Origin: Candidatus Brachybacter algidus
GTDB lineage: Bacteria > Bacteroidota > Bacteroidia > Chitinophagales > Saprospiraceae
Length of the DNA: 64,000 nucleotides
Assembly (NCBI GenBank): GCA_016711705.1
Contig: JADJSK010000002.1
Span: forward strand, 186,001 to 250,000
Direction: 5' to 3'
Part shown: positions 1-9,398 of the stretch, piece after piece
Position numbering within the stretch: position 1 is the stretch's first letter
Layout of the letters: every line of letters begins with the position of its first letter
Notes under the pieces: model-generated
What the model was told of the DNA's origin: nothing
Seen by the model: only the letters and a program-made list of their open reading frames with translations
Databases searched by the model: none
Program-made: the position numbers and the translations under genes

Positions 1-300
1 GGCGAACATGGTGCTCTATTATTCCATGAAGGCTTAGTTTTCTCTTTTCCTGCACTTCCAATAGCTGAGGTAATGGATCCTACAGGCGCAGGTGATACTT
101 TCGCAGGTGGTTTCATAGGTTTCCTTGCAAAAACAGAAGATCTGTCGTTTGAGAACATGAAAAGAGCTATTGTGTATGCTTCAGTATTGGCCTCTTACTG
201 TGTAGAAGATTTTTCGTTGGCAAAGTTAAAGGAATTGACACAGTCTGATATTTCAAAAAGGGTGGAAGACTTTAAGTCGCTGACCCAATTCTCAATCTAA
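1..300 (+). CDS. PfkB-family carbohydrate kinase, 3' fragment
   Basis: The reading frame is open from base 1, so the gene starts before the window; about 99 C-terminal residues are visible. They contain PfkB signature 2 (DPTGAGDTFAGGF), which carries the catalytic Asp and the anion hole of ribokinase-like enzymes. These kinases phosphorylate sugars or nucleosides with ATP in the cytoplasm. The substrate cannot be told from this end of the protein; adenosine, ribose or fructose kinases are all possible. A GC-rich hairpin lies about 200 bp past the stop and may end the transcript. Confidence 0.9.
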   Translation, partial: GEHGALLFHEGLVFSFPALPIAEVMDPTGAGDTFAGGFIGFLAKTEDLSFENMKRAIVYASVLASYCVEDFSLAKLKELTQSDISKRVEDFKSLTQFSI

Positions 301-499
301 AATAAAAATACCAAAGACTTCCGAAAAGAGCTGTTGTGGTGCAAGTATTTGAAAGAAGGTTTCATTAGGTGAAGTCGGGTAGGTGTTGATCGAAGAATGT
401 TGTTCCAAAAATTGATCCAACGTGGTTGTTTAGAAATGTGTTTTGATCATGTATTGTGACAATATGCTATAAAATAACTTTAGCCAGAATATAAAATGT

Positions 500-520
500 C
501 CGGAGGAATTTCCCCTCCGG
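500..520 (+). terminator. Terminator-like hairpin after the sugar kinase
   Basis: CCGGAGG and CCTCCGG form a 7-bp GC-rich stem around a short AT loop, followed by CTTTATAATT. The T run is weak, so this is a possible terminator only. The rest of the 301-704 gap holds no convincing ORF or repeat. Confidence 0.4.
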
Positions 521-704
521 CTTTATAATTAATCACAGATTAAACAGTTCAACCTTAATTTATAACTGCCTTGAGTGATTTAATGATAAAAATTGTGGTA
601 ACAATTTTATGTTCAATAAATGAAACTCTTTTGGTTAAATATTTTTTCTCAAATTCATTCACTTGGATTCCTAAGTCGAAGAGGATTTTTATAATCCCAC
701 AAAA

Positions 705-1217
705 TTATTTCACCAACTCCCTCTTCATCACCCGCTCTCTCTCCTCATTAAAACACACAAAGATCACCTTTTCAATTACCTTTGTCGTCTCCAAAAATTC
801 TCTGACAGTTTCAACAGCGATCTTCGCAGCCAATGCTTTAGGAAAGCCATAAATACCGGTGCTAATATTTGGAAAGGCGATGCTGGAACAACCATGCTCT
901 ACTGCCAACATCAATGAATTCCAGTAACATTCAGCCAATTTTTCCGCTTCATTATTCTTTCCTCCGTTCCATACCGGGCCAACTGTGTGAATGACATATT
1001 CTGCCGGCAATTTTCCGGCTGGAGTAATAACTGCCTGACCGGTTTTGCAACCGCCTTGGCGGGCAATGATCTTTCTACAAGCTTCAAGGATAGTAGGACC
1101 ACCTGCGCGATGGATGGCGCCATCTACTCCACCACCGCCAAGCAAAGAAGAATTGGCAGCGTTGACGATGGCCTCGGCTGCGACTTTTGTGATATCTCCT
1201 CGGATTAGTTCGATCAT
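705..1217 (-). CDS. Macro domain protein, O-acetyl-ADP-ribose deacetylase type
   Basis: A 170-residue single-domain protein. It opens with MIELIRGDIT and has the macro-domain phosphate loops: AIVNAANSSLLGGGGVDGAI near the start and NISTGIYGFP near residue 118. Members of the YmdB/MacroD class hydrolyse O-acetyl-ADP-ribose or mono-ADP-ribosyl groups in the cytosol. The length matches the family. The gene stands alone on the minus strand, convergent with the sugar kinase, and no ADP-ribosyltransferase partner is visible nearby. The fold is clear; the physiological substrate is inferred. Confidence 0.92.
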   Translation of the reverse strand: MIELIRGDITKVAAEAIVNAANSSLLGGGGVDGAIHRAGGPTILEACRKIIARQGGCKTGQAVITPAGKLPAEYVIHTVGPVWNGGKNNEAEKLAECYWNSLMLAVEHGCSSIAFPNISTGIYGFPKALAAKIAVETVREFLETTKVIEKVIFVCFNEERERVMKRELVK

Positions 1218-1387
1218 TTGGTAAAAGTATGGTATTAAATTGGTTCACACAAAGGGCGCAAAGGGAGACCACGCAAAGGATGCAAAGATTCAGCACAAAT
1301 CATTTTTAATTAAATTTGCAAATCTTCCTTGCATTCAACATTTAATTCAAAATTTCACCACGTTCGGGTTTTGATTGCCAGTATTGC

Positions 1388-1408
1388 GGACAAGGGCAAG
1401 CCTTGTCC
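1388..1408. repeat. Degenerate REP-like hairpin
   Basis: GGACAAGG and CCTTGTCC form an 8-bp stem around GCAAG and are followed by CTAC. The right side resembles the TGTCCCTAC end of the palindromes around the RAYT gene at 11 kb. It may be a decayed member of the same family. It lies in the 1218-1583 gap, which otherwise holds low-complexity CAAAGG-type repeats. Confidence 0.35.
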
Positions 1409-1494
1409 CTACTATCATAATATCCTTCTGATTTACTGTTTTCTTGGCGTCTTCGCGCTTCTTCCTCCCTTTGCGCGAAATCCTTGGCTTTTGT

Positions 1495-1587
1495 CTGAAT
1501 CACAGATGATCCGGATTACACAGATGGCACAGATTATCCCGTTCAACAATCTGTGGAATCCTTTAATCCATTAAATCTGTGATTCAG
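1495..1587. repeat. Dispersed repeat with 13-bp inverted ends
   Basis: CTGAATCACAGAT at 1495-1507 is the exact reverse complement of ATCTGTGATTCAG at 1575-1587. The interior has further CACAGAT-like words. The right arm covers the stop codon of the DUF1801 gene, so the element has inserted at, or formed, the 3' end of that gene. Confidence 0.5.
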
Positions 1588-2003
1588 AATAATTTCAAAT
1601 TAGACACGTATGCCACTGAAGTCCTAATCATTTCCCGAAGTACTTCTTCATCAATATCTGAAAGTTTATTGACATAAATACAACCTTTGCTGGACTTATG
1701 CTTTCCGAATTTTGACAAATATTTTTCTCTGTTGACTTCATCTAGCGCTATATACAATGAGATGGCACTCTTCCTAGGTGAAAATCCGGAAATAGGTGCG
1801 TCTCCTTCATGCCCACTATGATACTTATAATGATACGAACCAAAGCCAATGATGCTAGGTCCCCACATCTTTGGCTTAAAGCCAGTCTCTTTTTGAAATA
1901 TTTCAACCAACTTGCAGCCGTCCGACCTTTTTTTCTCATCCGGCACAGCATCTAAAAATTCAAGAACACTTTGCTGGGTTTCTTCTGTTTTATTCTTAGT
2001 CAT
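1584..2003 (-). CDS. DUF1801 (YdhG-like) domain protein
   Basis: A 139-residue cytoplasmic protein matching the DUF1801 pattern: an N-terminal helical part with SVLEFLDAVPDEKK, then KMWGPSIIGFGSYHYKY, a segment on dietary-size beta strands (SLYIALDE), and a C-terminal SKGCIYVNKLSDID motif followed by a helix. The family is widespread in Bacteroidota but has no firmly established biochemical role. It lies 11 bp downstream of the GNAT gene on the same strand, so co-transcription is likely. Its stop codon falls inside one arm of an inverted repeat. Confidence 0.85.
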   Translation of the reverse strand: MTKNKTEETQQSVLEFLDAVPDEKKRSDGCKLVEIFQKETGFKPKMWGPSIIGFGSYHYKYHSGHEGDAPISGFSPRKSAISLYIALDEVNREKYLSKFGKHKSSKGCIYVNKLSDIDEEVLREMIRTSVAYVSNLKLF

Positions 2004-2014
2004 TTGATAAAAAC

Positions 2015-2548
2015 TTATAATTCACTTTTCAATAAGGAATATAAATATAAGTCGATATATCCAGTCCTCAAAAACTCCCCTTCCCTAATTATTCCTTCTT
2101 CTGAAAAGTTTAATTTTTTCGGGATGTTTTGGCTTTTGTAATTTTCAGTACCGCATTTTATTTCTATTCTGTTCAATTTGAGAAAGTGAAAACAGAATTG
2201 CACAATGCTCTCACAACTTTGCATCATGATCCCTTTTCCTTCATATTCAGCGCCGATCCAGTAACCTATTTCACCGATCCTGTTGTGAAGATCTATTTTA
2301 TGAACACCTATCCTTCCTACAATTACATTATTATAAAAGATTGAAAAACCGTATTCTTCTCCTCTTGAATTGCGGTCCATACTGCCTTTAATAAAGTTAG
2401 CTATAAAGTCCTGAGATTCCATATAGGGAGGCCATGTAAGCCATTGGGAAAGGTATTCCCTATTGTCTTTTGCAAGATTATAGATTTCAGGTGCATGCGA
2501 CTCATTCAATAACATCAATTCTATTGATTCATTAACTTCAAGTTTCAT
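2015..2548 (-). CDS. GNAT N-acetyltransferase, RimJ/RimL type
   Basis: A 177-residue protein with the acetyltransferase_3 layout. The beta-4 strand IVGRIGVHKIDLHNRIGEIG is followed by the acetyl-CoA loop AEYEGKGIM near residue 100, and then by NRIEIKCGTEN and SQNIPKKLNF, the helix and strand typical of RimL-like proteins that acetylate protein N-termini or small amines. The usual length is about 175-185 residues. It sits 21 bp after the esterase gene and 11 bp before DUF1801, which suggests one minus-strand operon. The target is unknown. Confidence 0.9.
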   Translation of the reverse strand: MKLEVNESIELMLLNESHAPEIYNLAKDNREYLSQWLTWPPYMESQDFIANFIKGSMDRNSRGEEYGFSIFYNNVIVGRIGVHKIDLHNRIGEIGYWIGAEYEGKGIMMQSCESIVQFCFHFLKLNRIEIKCGTENYKSQNIPKKLNFSEEGIIREGEFLRTGYIDLYLYSLLKSEL

Positions 2549-2569
2549 GGGTTTTGTTTATTGTTTGTT

Positions 2570-4099
2570 TTATTTCAAGTTACTATCCTTAATTTTCTTA
2601 TCGATTTTCTCCATGACATCTCGAAAAGAATACTCAGCACAATGGCCTTCCATCGGAGAAAAATTGATATTTGCATCAGAGACGGGATTCTTGGTTGTCT
2701 TTAAATATTCATCCAATGCCCTTGTAGCAGGATTCAAATAAAAATGATCCATATCTCCCATCCATATGTAGATCTTGCCCTGTAATTTAGGACCAAGAGT
2801 CTGCCAATTTTTATCAAGGTATTTCTTCATATCATACTTTGTCCAGGTCTTGGCAACCTCTGGATCTATATCACCTGTCACAGGATCGAAAAGGGGCTTA
2901 GGAAGACCATCTTTTCCCTTAGGGCTGAATAGCGCTGTATGTGCACTGAATTGGCCACCTGATGTTACATAAGTATCAGACCAACCAAGAACATTTTCAT
3001 AATTAATGAATTCCTTCAAGGCAAGCATTGGTTCCCCACTTATGTCCCGCATAACAGGTCTTGGATAATCAAATTCATTGACAAAGGCATTTTTGTCTTT
3101 ATAAATATCTATAAGCTGATAATTTTCAAATTCAACCGCATCAGGGCTATAAGAAAAACAGCCATTAAACATTTCAGGATAATATACCTGAAGTGCCAAA
3201 GATACCCAACCACCGGTAGAGCAGCCTTCTACAAATCTTGTTGCAGCAGAATTTGTATTTCTATATTTGGATTCAATAGCCGGAATTAACTCATGTATTA
3301 ATGAATAACCATATGCACCACTATTGTCAGAATCCATTTGATAACTATCTCCAAATGGACCTTCACCATCAAGCATGACCACGATGATCTGAGGAGCATC
3401 CGCAGACGTCCACCAATACATGCTTCTCTTACTTTTGGTCAATCGATTTATTCTGTCATATCTTCCACCATAACCTGCGACATTATAATCAATTGGATAG
3501 GCTAATGTTTTATTTTCATTATATTTAGAAGGTAATAAGATTGAAGCTTTGACATATACGTCTTTTTTCCACCATTTAGAAAGTGTATCACTCCGAATGC
3601 TAATTTCTCTAACTAACGGATGTTCATTAATTTTAATTGGTTCAATTACTTTATTTAGAGTTATTTCTAAAGTCTTATATCCATTTAATTCAACTTTTTG
3701 TTTTTCGCAATAAATATTTCCCTCAGAATTAATGTTAGATTCTGTCGTATTCTGATCCCATAGAATTTGAATATAATAAGTTCCAGAAGGTACGTGCTCA
3801 AGATCCCATGCAGGTGTCTTTTGCCAATCTTTTCCTACTATTAAAATCGACTTTTTTGAATCAAATTTTTCATAATTTTTTGCAAACATATAATTCCCCT
3901 TACTAGGCCAGGTCTGAGTCATAGGTTCAACACCGTCCGATTGATTGAGAAATAAAAAGAGCCTCCCTTTTGAATTAAATGACTTTTGAACAGCCTTATC
4001 TATTGTCAAATTCACTTTTATTGAATGACTTCCTACTTGCGCATTTAAATTATTGAATAATAATAGGAGCGAAAAAAACATGTAAACTGAAAACTTCAT
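2570..4099 (-). CDS. Secreted esterase-like alpha/beta hydrolase
   Basis: A 509-residue protein with a cleavable signal peptide (about residues 1-20, ending LNAQ). The N-terminal 180 residues look like a beta-rich domain. The C-terminal half is an esterase D/enterochelin-esterase-like hydrolase with the nucleophile elbow GCSTGGWVSL. A likely Asp comes after GKIYIWMGDMDHF, and a His lies in EGHCAEYSF. It is probably periplasmic or exported and acts on an ester or peptide. It has no TonB or siderophore neighbours, so a siderophore role is not supported. It is probably co-transcribed with the GNAT gene downstream. Confidence 0.78.
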   Translation of the reverse strand: MKFSVYMFFSLLLLFNNLNAQVGSHSIKVNLTIDKAVQKSFNSKGRLFLFLNQSDGVEPMTQTWPSKGNYMFAKNYEKFDSKKSILIVGKDWQKTPAWDLEHVPSGTYYIQILWDQNTTESNINSEGNIYCEKQKVELNGYKTLEITLNKVIEPIKINEHPLVREISIRSDTLSKWWKKDVYVKASILLPSKYNENKTLAYPIDYNVAGYGGRYDRINRLTKSKRSMYWWTSADAPQIIVVMLDGEGPFGDSYQMDSDNSGAYGYSLIHELIPAIESKYRNTNSAATRFVEGCSTGGWVSLALQVYYPEMFNGCFSYSPDAVEFENYQLIDIYKDKNAFVNEFDYPRPVMRDISGEPMLALKEFINYENVLGWSDTYVTSGGQFSAHTALFSPKGKDGLPKPLFDPVTGDIDPEVAKTWTKYDMKKYLDKNWQTLGPKLQGKIYIWMGDMDHFYLNPATRALDEYLKTTKNPVSDANINFSPMEGHCAEYSFRDVMEKIDKKIKDSNLK

Positions 4100-4247
4100 T
4101 GTTTATTGAATTTAATCTTTGAATAAAGTTAATATTTTTATTTAAAAATGTAATAAAGTATTGATAATTTGCCAACCAAACATTGGCTTTAAGGTATATG
4201 TTTTGTATATTTTGTCCAAATATTATTGATATCTACTTGAATTTTTT

Positions 4248-4619
4248 TTAATTTAATGCACCATCATATCCTTCCTTATAAGCATAATAACAACCCTGAC
4301 TCATTAAGCGGTATAGATTATCTTCGTTGATCCAATTGTATTTTAAATTTAAATACTCTTTCAATCTTACAAACAAATCAGCACTACTTATGGTAACATT
4401 TTCTTTACAAAGCGCTTCCGAAATATTAAAGATGAAATCATGACCTGCCTTCATTTCATTTTGGCATTTTGTGTTATAATCAGCCAATTCATTCTCAGAC
4501 AATTCAGGGAATTTTTCTTTTAATTTTCCTTCTATTTTGTCCATCCATTTTTCACTCCATTCCGAAGCCAGGTTATGTCTTATGTTTAGTATTTGATCCT
4601 TCAAAAGGTAAATTATCAA
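4248..4619 (-). CDS. Hypothetical 123-residue protein
   Basis: I do not recognise a family. The protein is highly charged and largely helical by composition, with two or three Cys and no signal peptide or membrane segment. It starts 5 bp after the stop of the upstream alpha/beta hydrolase (minus strand), so it is probably translated from the same mRNA. The start is the ATG at 4619. Codon use looks like its neighbours. Residues DNLYRLMSQGCYYAYKEGYDG near the end suggest a folded C-terminus rather than a random ORF. Confidence 0.65.
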   Translation of the reverse strand: MIIYLLKDQILNIRHNLASEWSEKWMDKIEGKLKEKFPELSENELADYNTKCQNEMKAGHDFIFNISEALCKENVTISSADLFVRLKEYLNLKYNWINEDNLYRLMSQGCYYAYKEGYDGALN

Positions 4620-4624
4620 GTATG

Positions 4625-5524
4625 TTAATTATTTAGAAAAGTGCCAATCGCCCTCATGTACAAATCCTTTCTATCCAGCCATCCATAGTGACCGCAATTA
4701 TCCAATAAAACCAATTTCGAATTATGAAATGTTTGTTTGATTTCTTCGGCAGTTTCTACTGAAATTATATCATTTTTACCCTGAATTATTAATACAGGTT
4801 GTTTAAAATCAGGAAACTTATTAAGGTAATTATATTTAATTTTATCCAGGTCCTGTATAACCAATGAATTGATTTTAAAATCTATCTGAGGCAGTCTAGC
4901 GGCCACAGTTGGCGCATTTCCTTTATAGTATACATAGGCATTTGCTAGAAAAGAAGCCCTTTTATATATTGTCCTAACTGAATTATCGCCGGCATCAAGT
5001 TTCTTTTGGTAGTAATTAAGGCTGTCTCTTTGCTCCTTTGTCATATTATTATTAATACGGCCCTGCAGATAATTCCTGAAGTTCATGTTTACTCCACCCG
5101 AAGAGGAAAAAATCAGTTTTTTGATCCGTTTCGGGTATTTAGCAGCGTAATGTGTGGCCAGGATACCTCCGAAAGAATGACCAAAAACCACCCATTTTTC
5201 TATTTTCAATTTTTTTCTAAGATCCTCAATATCCTGCACCATTAAGTATATGGTGATTGTTTCACTATTTACCACATTTAGTTTAGAGCCACCTGTACCG
5301 CGTTGATCATAAATGATTGTCTTATATCCAAGATCAGCAATTTCCTGAGCAATAAAAGCAAATCCTTCACTATTGAAACCCGGGCCACCATTGATGATAA
5401 GGATAGGTTCTCCTTGTCCAAATGTTTCGTAATGAGTTTCAATAGGTGTTTTTAAATCTTGTTTGTCAGCAAATGTAGTTTCTCTGCAAGCCATGAGGCT
5501 TATTATTAAAAATAGAAATATCAT
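4625..5524 (-). CDS. Alpha/beta hydrolase lipoprotein, prolyl aminopeptidase-like
   Basis: A 299-residue protein with a lipobox (ISLMAC, Cys at residue 13), so it is probably membrane-anchored. The core is a classic alpha/beta hydrolase: oxyanion region NGGPGFNSEG, then YDQRGTGGS, and the nucleophile elbow GHSFGG near residue 120. The acid is probably the Asp in GKNDIISVE and the His lies in NCGHYGW. HGGPG-like and DQRGxGxS motifs are typical of proline iminopeptidases and related S33 peptidases. The exact substrate is unknown. It heads a compact minus-strand gene group. Confidence 0.85.
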   Translation of the reverse strand: MIFLFLIISLMACRETTFADKQDLKTPIETHYETFGQGEPILIINGGPGFNSEGFAFIAQEIADLGYKTIIYDQRGTGGSKLNVVNSETITIYLMVQDIEDLRKKLKIEKWVVFGHSFGGILATHYAAKYPKRIKKLIFSSSGGVNMNFRNYLQGRINNNMTKEQRDSLNYYQKKLDAGDNSVRTIYKRASFLANAYVYYKGNAPTVAARLPQIDFKINSLVIQDLDKIKYNYLNKFPDFKQPVLIIQGKNDIISVETAEEIKQTFHNSKLVLLDNCGHYGWLDRKDLYMRAIGTFLNN

Positions 5525-5614
5525 GATAGAGCTAATTTATAACTCTAATTTACTTCTTACCAAGGATTACATCATTGACATTATACAGACGATCAATTAT
5601 TTATGACCAATGCA

Positions 5615-6154
5615 TCATTTCATGTCATGTTCCACCCAAACGAGTGCTTCGGTATTGTAACCAATTTCCCTTGCTTTTTGAAGATAACCTTGTTTAGTGT
5701 TTTCAGGAATGGATGTTTCCCGAGACAGAAGCCATAAGTTCTTAAAACTATCACCTGCTACTAGTGCGTATTTATAGTCCTTGTCAATAGCAATCACGTT
5801 GTATCCTGCATAAAATGGGCCGAAAAAAGAGACTAATAGTTTTGCTTCATCTTTATCACCTGCGTATTTTGCTTTTCCAATAGATTGTTCCCATTCTTTC
5901 TTCTTGAAATTATAGCCTTTATTATCTACTTTTATTTTACCATTATCTTTTAAAGAATAATCAGCAGTTACATTATTTAAATTACGTTCGTATTTAAAAT
6001 CAAGTCTGGCGATCTCATACCATTTTCCTAGATACTTGTTAGTATCAAATGGCTTTACTGCTGTCACCCCCTGAGGAATTGATTTACATGAATTAAGTAA
6101 TAAAAAAGAAACTGTGAACAATGAAATAGAAGTGAGAACGGAATATTTACGCAT
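5615..6154 (-). CDS. Bacterial lipocalin (Blc-like) lipoprotein
   Basis: A 179-residue lipoprotein; the lipobox LLNSC puts Cys near residue 23. The lipocalin signature KYLGKWYEIARLDFKYER comes next, as in E. coli Blc and apolipoprotein-D-like proteins. ALVAGDSFKNLWLLSRE matches the second lipocalin conserved region. Such proteins bind fatty acids or lysophospholipids at the outer membrane and are often stress-induced. The length is normal for the family. It is monocistronic by spacing. Confidence 0.93.
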   Translation of the reverse strand: MRKYSVLTSISLFTVSFLLLNSCKSIPQGVTAVKPFDTNKYLGKWYEIARLDFKYERNLNNVTADYSLKDNGKIKVDNKGYNFKKKEWEQSIGKAKYAGDKDEAKLLVSFFGPFYAGYNVIAIDKDYKYALVAGDSFKNLWLLSRETSIPENTKQGYLQKAREIGYNTEALVWVEHDMK

Positions 6155-6303
6155 AATAATATGTTTGTTATTAATAATTAGAAAGGCAAAACAACCTTTG
6201 TTGATTTGATTTACCTTGCGAAAGAGAAAGGGAGTGTTCTATAAAATGCAATAAATTTTGGTGTTTGGAGTTTGGTGTTTGTTAATTGAAATTGAGGAAG
6301 AAT

Positions 6304-6651
6304 TTACATTTTCCTATCCACCAAACTCGCTTTTAATTCTTCTGTTCTGGTTTTGGTTACAGCTTCAAGACAGGATGAAATCACCATAGGCTGTGCGCTG
6401 CCACCTTCATACATTTGTCCTTCGAAAGCACAATGTGAATCTCTAAACTTGATCCAATCAAGTTGAGCTTTTTTCAGTAAGATCTTTGCCTGCGGATCGA
6501 GTTCTTTCATCAGAAGCTTATATGTTTTGTTTAATTCGAGATCAGCGGTCTCGTATGATTTCTGGGCATCCATATTCATTTCTACCTGGGTTTGAGCACA
6601 AACAAAGGAGCTATAAACAACTGTTAAAATGCAGATTAATAAGTATTTCAT
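6304..6651 (-). CDS. LprI-like (DUF1311) periplasmic protein
   Basis: A 115-residue protein with a signal peptide (residues 1-19, ending VCAQ). The mature part has the LprI/DUF1311 pattern: helical repeats with LNKTYKLLMKEL and AQLDWIKFRDSHC, and a second conserved Cys in ISSCLEAVT that probably pairs with the first. In mycobacteria the family includes a lysozyme inhibitor; the role in Bacteroidota is inferred. It lies between lipocalin and thioredoxin genes. Confidence 0.85.
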   Translation of the reverse strand: MKYLLICILTVVYSSFVCAQTQVEMNMDAQKSYETADLELNKTYKLLMKELDPQAKILLKKAQLDWIKFRDSHCAFEGQMYEGGSAQPMVISSCLEAVTKTRTEELKASLVDRKM

Positions 6652-6748
6652 ATTAACATTTTAGATTGATGAAGTTGAAATTAAGAAAATTGGAAAGATT
6701 TACTGAAATATCTTTTGGTTGAGACAATCTTGCAAAAAACTTTAGGTA

Positions 6749-7048
6749 TTATGAATTTTCTTTGATTAATTTCTCCAAGGTATGACCAGGAACCACTCCT
6801 GACTGCCTCCAAATTATCTTTCCTTCTTTGAATAATAGGAGCGTCGGAATACTCTGTATTTTATATTTTGCGGACACTTTTTGATTCTTGTCTACATCGA
6901 TTTTGATTACTTTGGCGCTATCGCCTATCTTTTGTTTCAAATCCTCAAGAATAGGAGCCATAGTCTTGCAAGGTCCGCACCAGTCGGCATAAAAATCCAC
7001 TAGGGTAGGGGTATTACTATTGATGATTTCGGAGAATGATTGTGGCAT
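6749..7048 (-). CDS. trxA: Thioredoxin
   Basis: A 99-residue thioredoxin fold with the redox motif WCGPCK near residue 23 and the cis-Pro loop QSIPTLLLFKEG. There is no signal peptide, so it acts as a cytoplasmic disulfide reductase. The length is slightly below the usual 105-110. It may be one of several thioredoxins in the genome, so the trxA symbol names the family rather than a proven orthologue. A block of heptamer repeats starts about 70 bp upstream of its start codon. Confidence 0.93.
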   Translation of the reverse strand: MPQSFSEIINSNTPTLVDFYADWCGPCKTMAPILEDLKQKIGDSAKVIKIDVDKNQKVSAKYKIQSIPTLLLFKEGKIIWRQSGVVPGHTLEKLIKENS

Positions 7049-7118
7049 AATATTTTTTTGTTTAGTTCAAATTTGTGAATTCTTTTAACAAACTTTGGAT
7101 ATTAATAGTTGCAAGAAG

Positions 7119-7840
7119 AAGTCAGAGGTCAGTAATCAGTAATCAGTGGTTAGTGGTCAGTAATCAGTGGTCAGTAATCAGTAATCAGTAATCAGTAATC
7201 AGTAATCAGTAATCAGTAATCAAAAAGTCCAAAATTAGAGGATTAGTTCCATCTGTGCTATAATTTTATCGAAGATAAAATAACTCTGTGACCTCTCTTG
7301 AAAAACAAAGTAATAAGTAACTTTTTGTAAAAGTTTTATTAAGATCGAAAATCAAAATCCTAGCTCTCAAATCAACCTTAAATCTTTGGATCACTCCTTA
7401 AAATATTTGTGCTGCTTATTTTGAAGTAAATAGCCTCTGTGATAAAAAAAACAGTAACCAGTGGTCAGTGGTCAGTGGTCAGTAATCAGTGGTTAGTGGT
7501 CAGTGGTCAGTAATCAGTAATCAAAAATTCCAAAATTAGAGGATCAGATCCATCTGTGCACAATTTTGTCGAAGATAAAATACCTCTGTGACCTCCCTTG
7601 AAAAACAAAGTAATAAGTAACTTTTTGTAAAAGTTTTATTAAGATCGAAAATCAAAATCCTATATCTCAAATTAGCCTTAAATCTTTGGATCGCTGCTCA
7701 AAATATTTGTGCTGCTTATATTGAAGTAAATAGCCTCTGTGATAAAAAAATCAGTAACCAGTGTCAGTGGTCAGTGGTCAGTAATCAGTGGTCAGTAATC
7801 AAAAAGTCCAAAATTAGAGGATCAGTTCCATCTGTGTGAA
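7119..7840. repeat. Composite tandem repeat: heptamer blocks plus 240-bp units
   Basis: Blocks of CAGTAAT/CAGTGGT heptamers (about 7119-7221, 7451-7521, 7752-7799) alternate with a 240-bp unit. Unit copies are 7221-7460 and 7522-7760, highly similar to each other, with a truncated third copy at about 7800-7840. The period is roughly 280-300 bp. The region fills the 7049-7871 gap and has no plausible ORF. Confidence 0.85.
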
Positions 7841-7871
7841 CATTTTCAATTTTTAATTTTCAATTTTCTAT

Positions 7872-9338
7872 TCAACGCTTTTTCTTCAGCATTTCCTTAG
7901 CATGCTCATTCGCTGGATTTAATTTGAGAGATTTTTTGAAATTTTCTTTGGCCAATTTTAATTCTTTATTTGCATAATAGGCATCACCTAAACTGTCATA
8001 AACATTAGATGAATTAGGAAATTCGGTGGCATTTAATTTGAAAATTTTAATAGCAGCTATTATTTTTCCACTATTTAATAGTCGGTAGCCAAGTTTATTT
8101 AATTCACCTTCGCTTTCAAAATTATAACTATCTTTTTTATCATTTTTTAATTGATAATAATATGCCATTCCGGCATCTGCATTTTCTTCGACAGTAATCC
8201 TGATAGTTCGGCCAATTGATTTTTGTCCATAAGGTTTCAGATCACTTTCCAGTCCTTGGATCACATCCAAAAGTTGACCGGCAGTATTGGATCCGGATTG
8301 ATTTATTATAACAGAAAATCCAATCTGATAAGCCGGGTAAACAAAAAAGACATTTTGAGTTCCGTATGCGCCACCATGTTTCCAGTAGAATTTATTTCCT
8401 TTTATATCCTTTCCAATATCCCAGAAATAGCCCATCTCATCCTTACCATCATCAAATATCGATCGGTGCGACTCTTTGACGATTGCATTAGTGGTATCTA
8501 ATTGATACTTCATGTATTTTAAAAGATCGGCCATGGTTGACTTCATACCACCACCGGCTCCCCACATCGCATTCGCAAGGAAGGGCATCAATACTCCCTT
8601 ATCATCGTATCCATTTGCTACAGATAAGTTATCATCAATACGGATACTTGTATGGTTCATTTCATTAGGTTCCATGATAACTTCCCGGAGTTGAACATTG
8701 AAATCCTGCTGCATTGCATTTTCCAAAATATGTGCAGATAATTCGGGCCCAAACTGTGAATAATAATATACTGAACCAGCAGACGTATCAGGCCTGACCC
8801 ACAGAAGATCCCTGAAAAATTCCCGTTTATCGTAGTTCTCCTCCATCTTTCGCACTTTAAAAGCTGTGCTGTCATCCCTGTTTTCGAGCAACTTGGCATA
8901 ATTGGGAAATTGCCGAAGAATACCTGTTCTATGAGTGAGCAGATCTTTAATCGTAACCGGCTTCCCCTTGTATTGTAAATTAGCAAATTCCTGTCGCAAA
9001 TAATCCCTAACATCTGCATCCATTTTAACTTTTCCCTCCAGGACAGCCCGTGCCATCAATGTTCCGGTAAATGTCTTGGTCACAGAAGCTATTTCAAACA
9101 GGGTTTCATCTGTCGCTTTATTCTTCTTTCCTTTGTCTATTTCACCATAATGTCTTGAGTATGTCTTACCATTCAAATACACTCCAATTGAAACTGAATT
9201 TCCACCGGACTCTTTCAACAAATACTTTGCATTTTCATCCAGTGAGCGGTACACTTCAGCCTCTGATGGCGCTTTTGGGGAAGTTTGGCCGATACAAAGA
9301 TTCGATATAAATAATAATATAAAAGTTAATTGCTTCAT
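7872..9338 (-). CDS. Serine beta-lactamase-like hydrolase with C-terminal TPRs
   Basis: A 488-residue exported protein with a signal peptide (about 1-17, ending CIGQ). Residues 45-370 form a class C beta-lactamase/DD-peptidase-like domain: SVTK (Ser85, Lys88) is the SxxK motif, YYYSQFG sits where YxN is expected, and KHGGAYGTQ replaces the KTG/HTG motif. The last 85 residues hold two TPR units ending KSLKLNPANEHAKEML. Bacteroidota use this architecture for esterase or peptidase roles, and resistance to beta-lactams should not be assumed. The second motif has Gln in place of Asn, which may alter activity. Confidence 0.88.
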   Translation of the reverse strand: MKQLTFILLFISNLCIGQTSPKAPSEAEVYRSLDENAKYLLKESGGNSVSIGVYLNGKTYSRHYGEIDKGKKNKATDETLFEIASVTKTFTGTLMARAVLEGKVKMDADVRDYLRQEFANLQYKGKPVTIKDLLTHRTGILRQFPNYAKLLENRDDSTAFKVRKMEENYDKREFFRDLLWVRPDTSAGSVYYYSQFGPELSAHILENAMQQDFNVQLREVIMEPNEMNHTSIRIDDNLSVANGYDDKGVLMPFLANAMWGAGGGMKSTMADLLKYMKYQLDTTNAIVKESHRSIFDDGKDEMGYFWDIGKDIKGNKFYWKHGGAYGTQNVFFVYPAYQIGFSVIINQSGSNTAGQLLDVIQGLESDLKPYGQKSIGRTIRITVEENADAGMAYYYQLKNDKKDSYNFESEGELNKLGYRLLNSGKIIAAIKIFKLNATEFPNSSNVYDSLGDAYYANKELKLAKENFKKSLKLNPANEHAKEMLKKKR

Positions 9339-9398
9339 TTGAGAAATTGCTTCTTTGTCAGTTTTGATATTGTAGTGATGTTTGTTGTTTGGAGTTAG

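Noticed and set aside
571..852. 93-codon plus-strand ORF
   Set aside because: Overlaps the macro-domain gene antisense and starts in AT-rich intergenic sequence; no domain or signal.
2570..4099. Enterochelin esterase in a siderophore locus
   Set aside because: The fold fits, but no siderophore receptor or synthesis gene is near; only a general esterase call is supported.
7119..7221. Possible CRISPR array
   Set aside because: The repeats are contiguous heptamers without spacers, and no cas gene is near.
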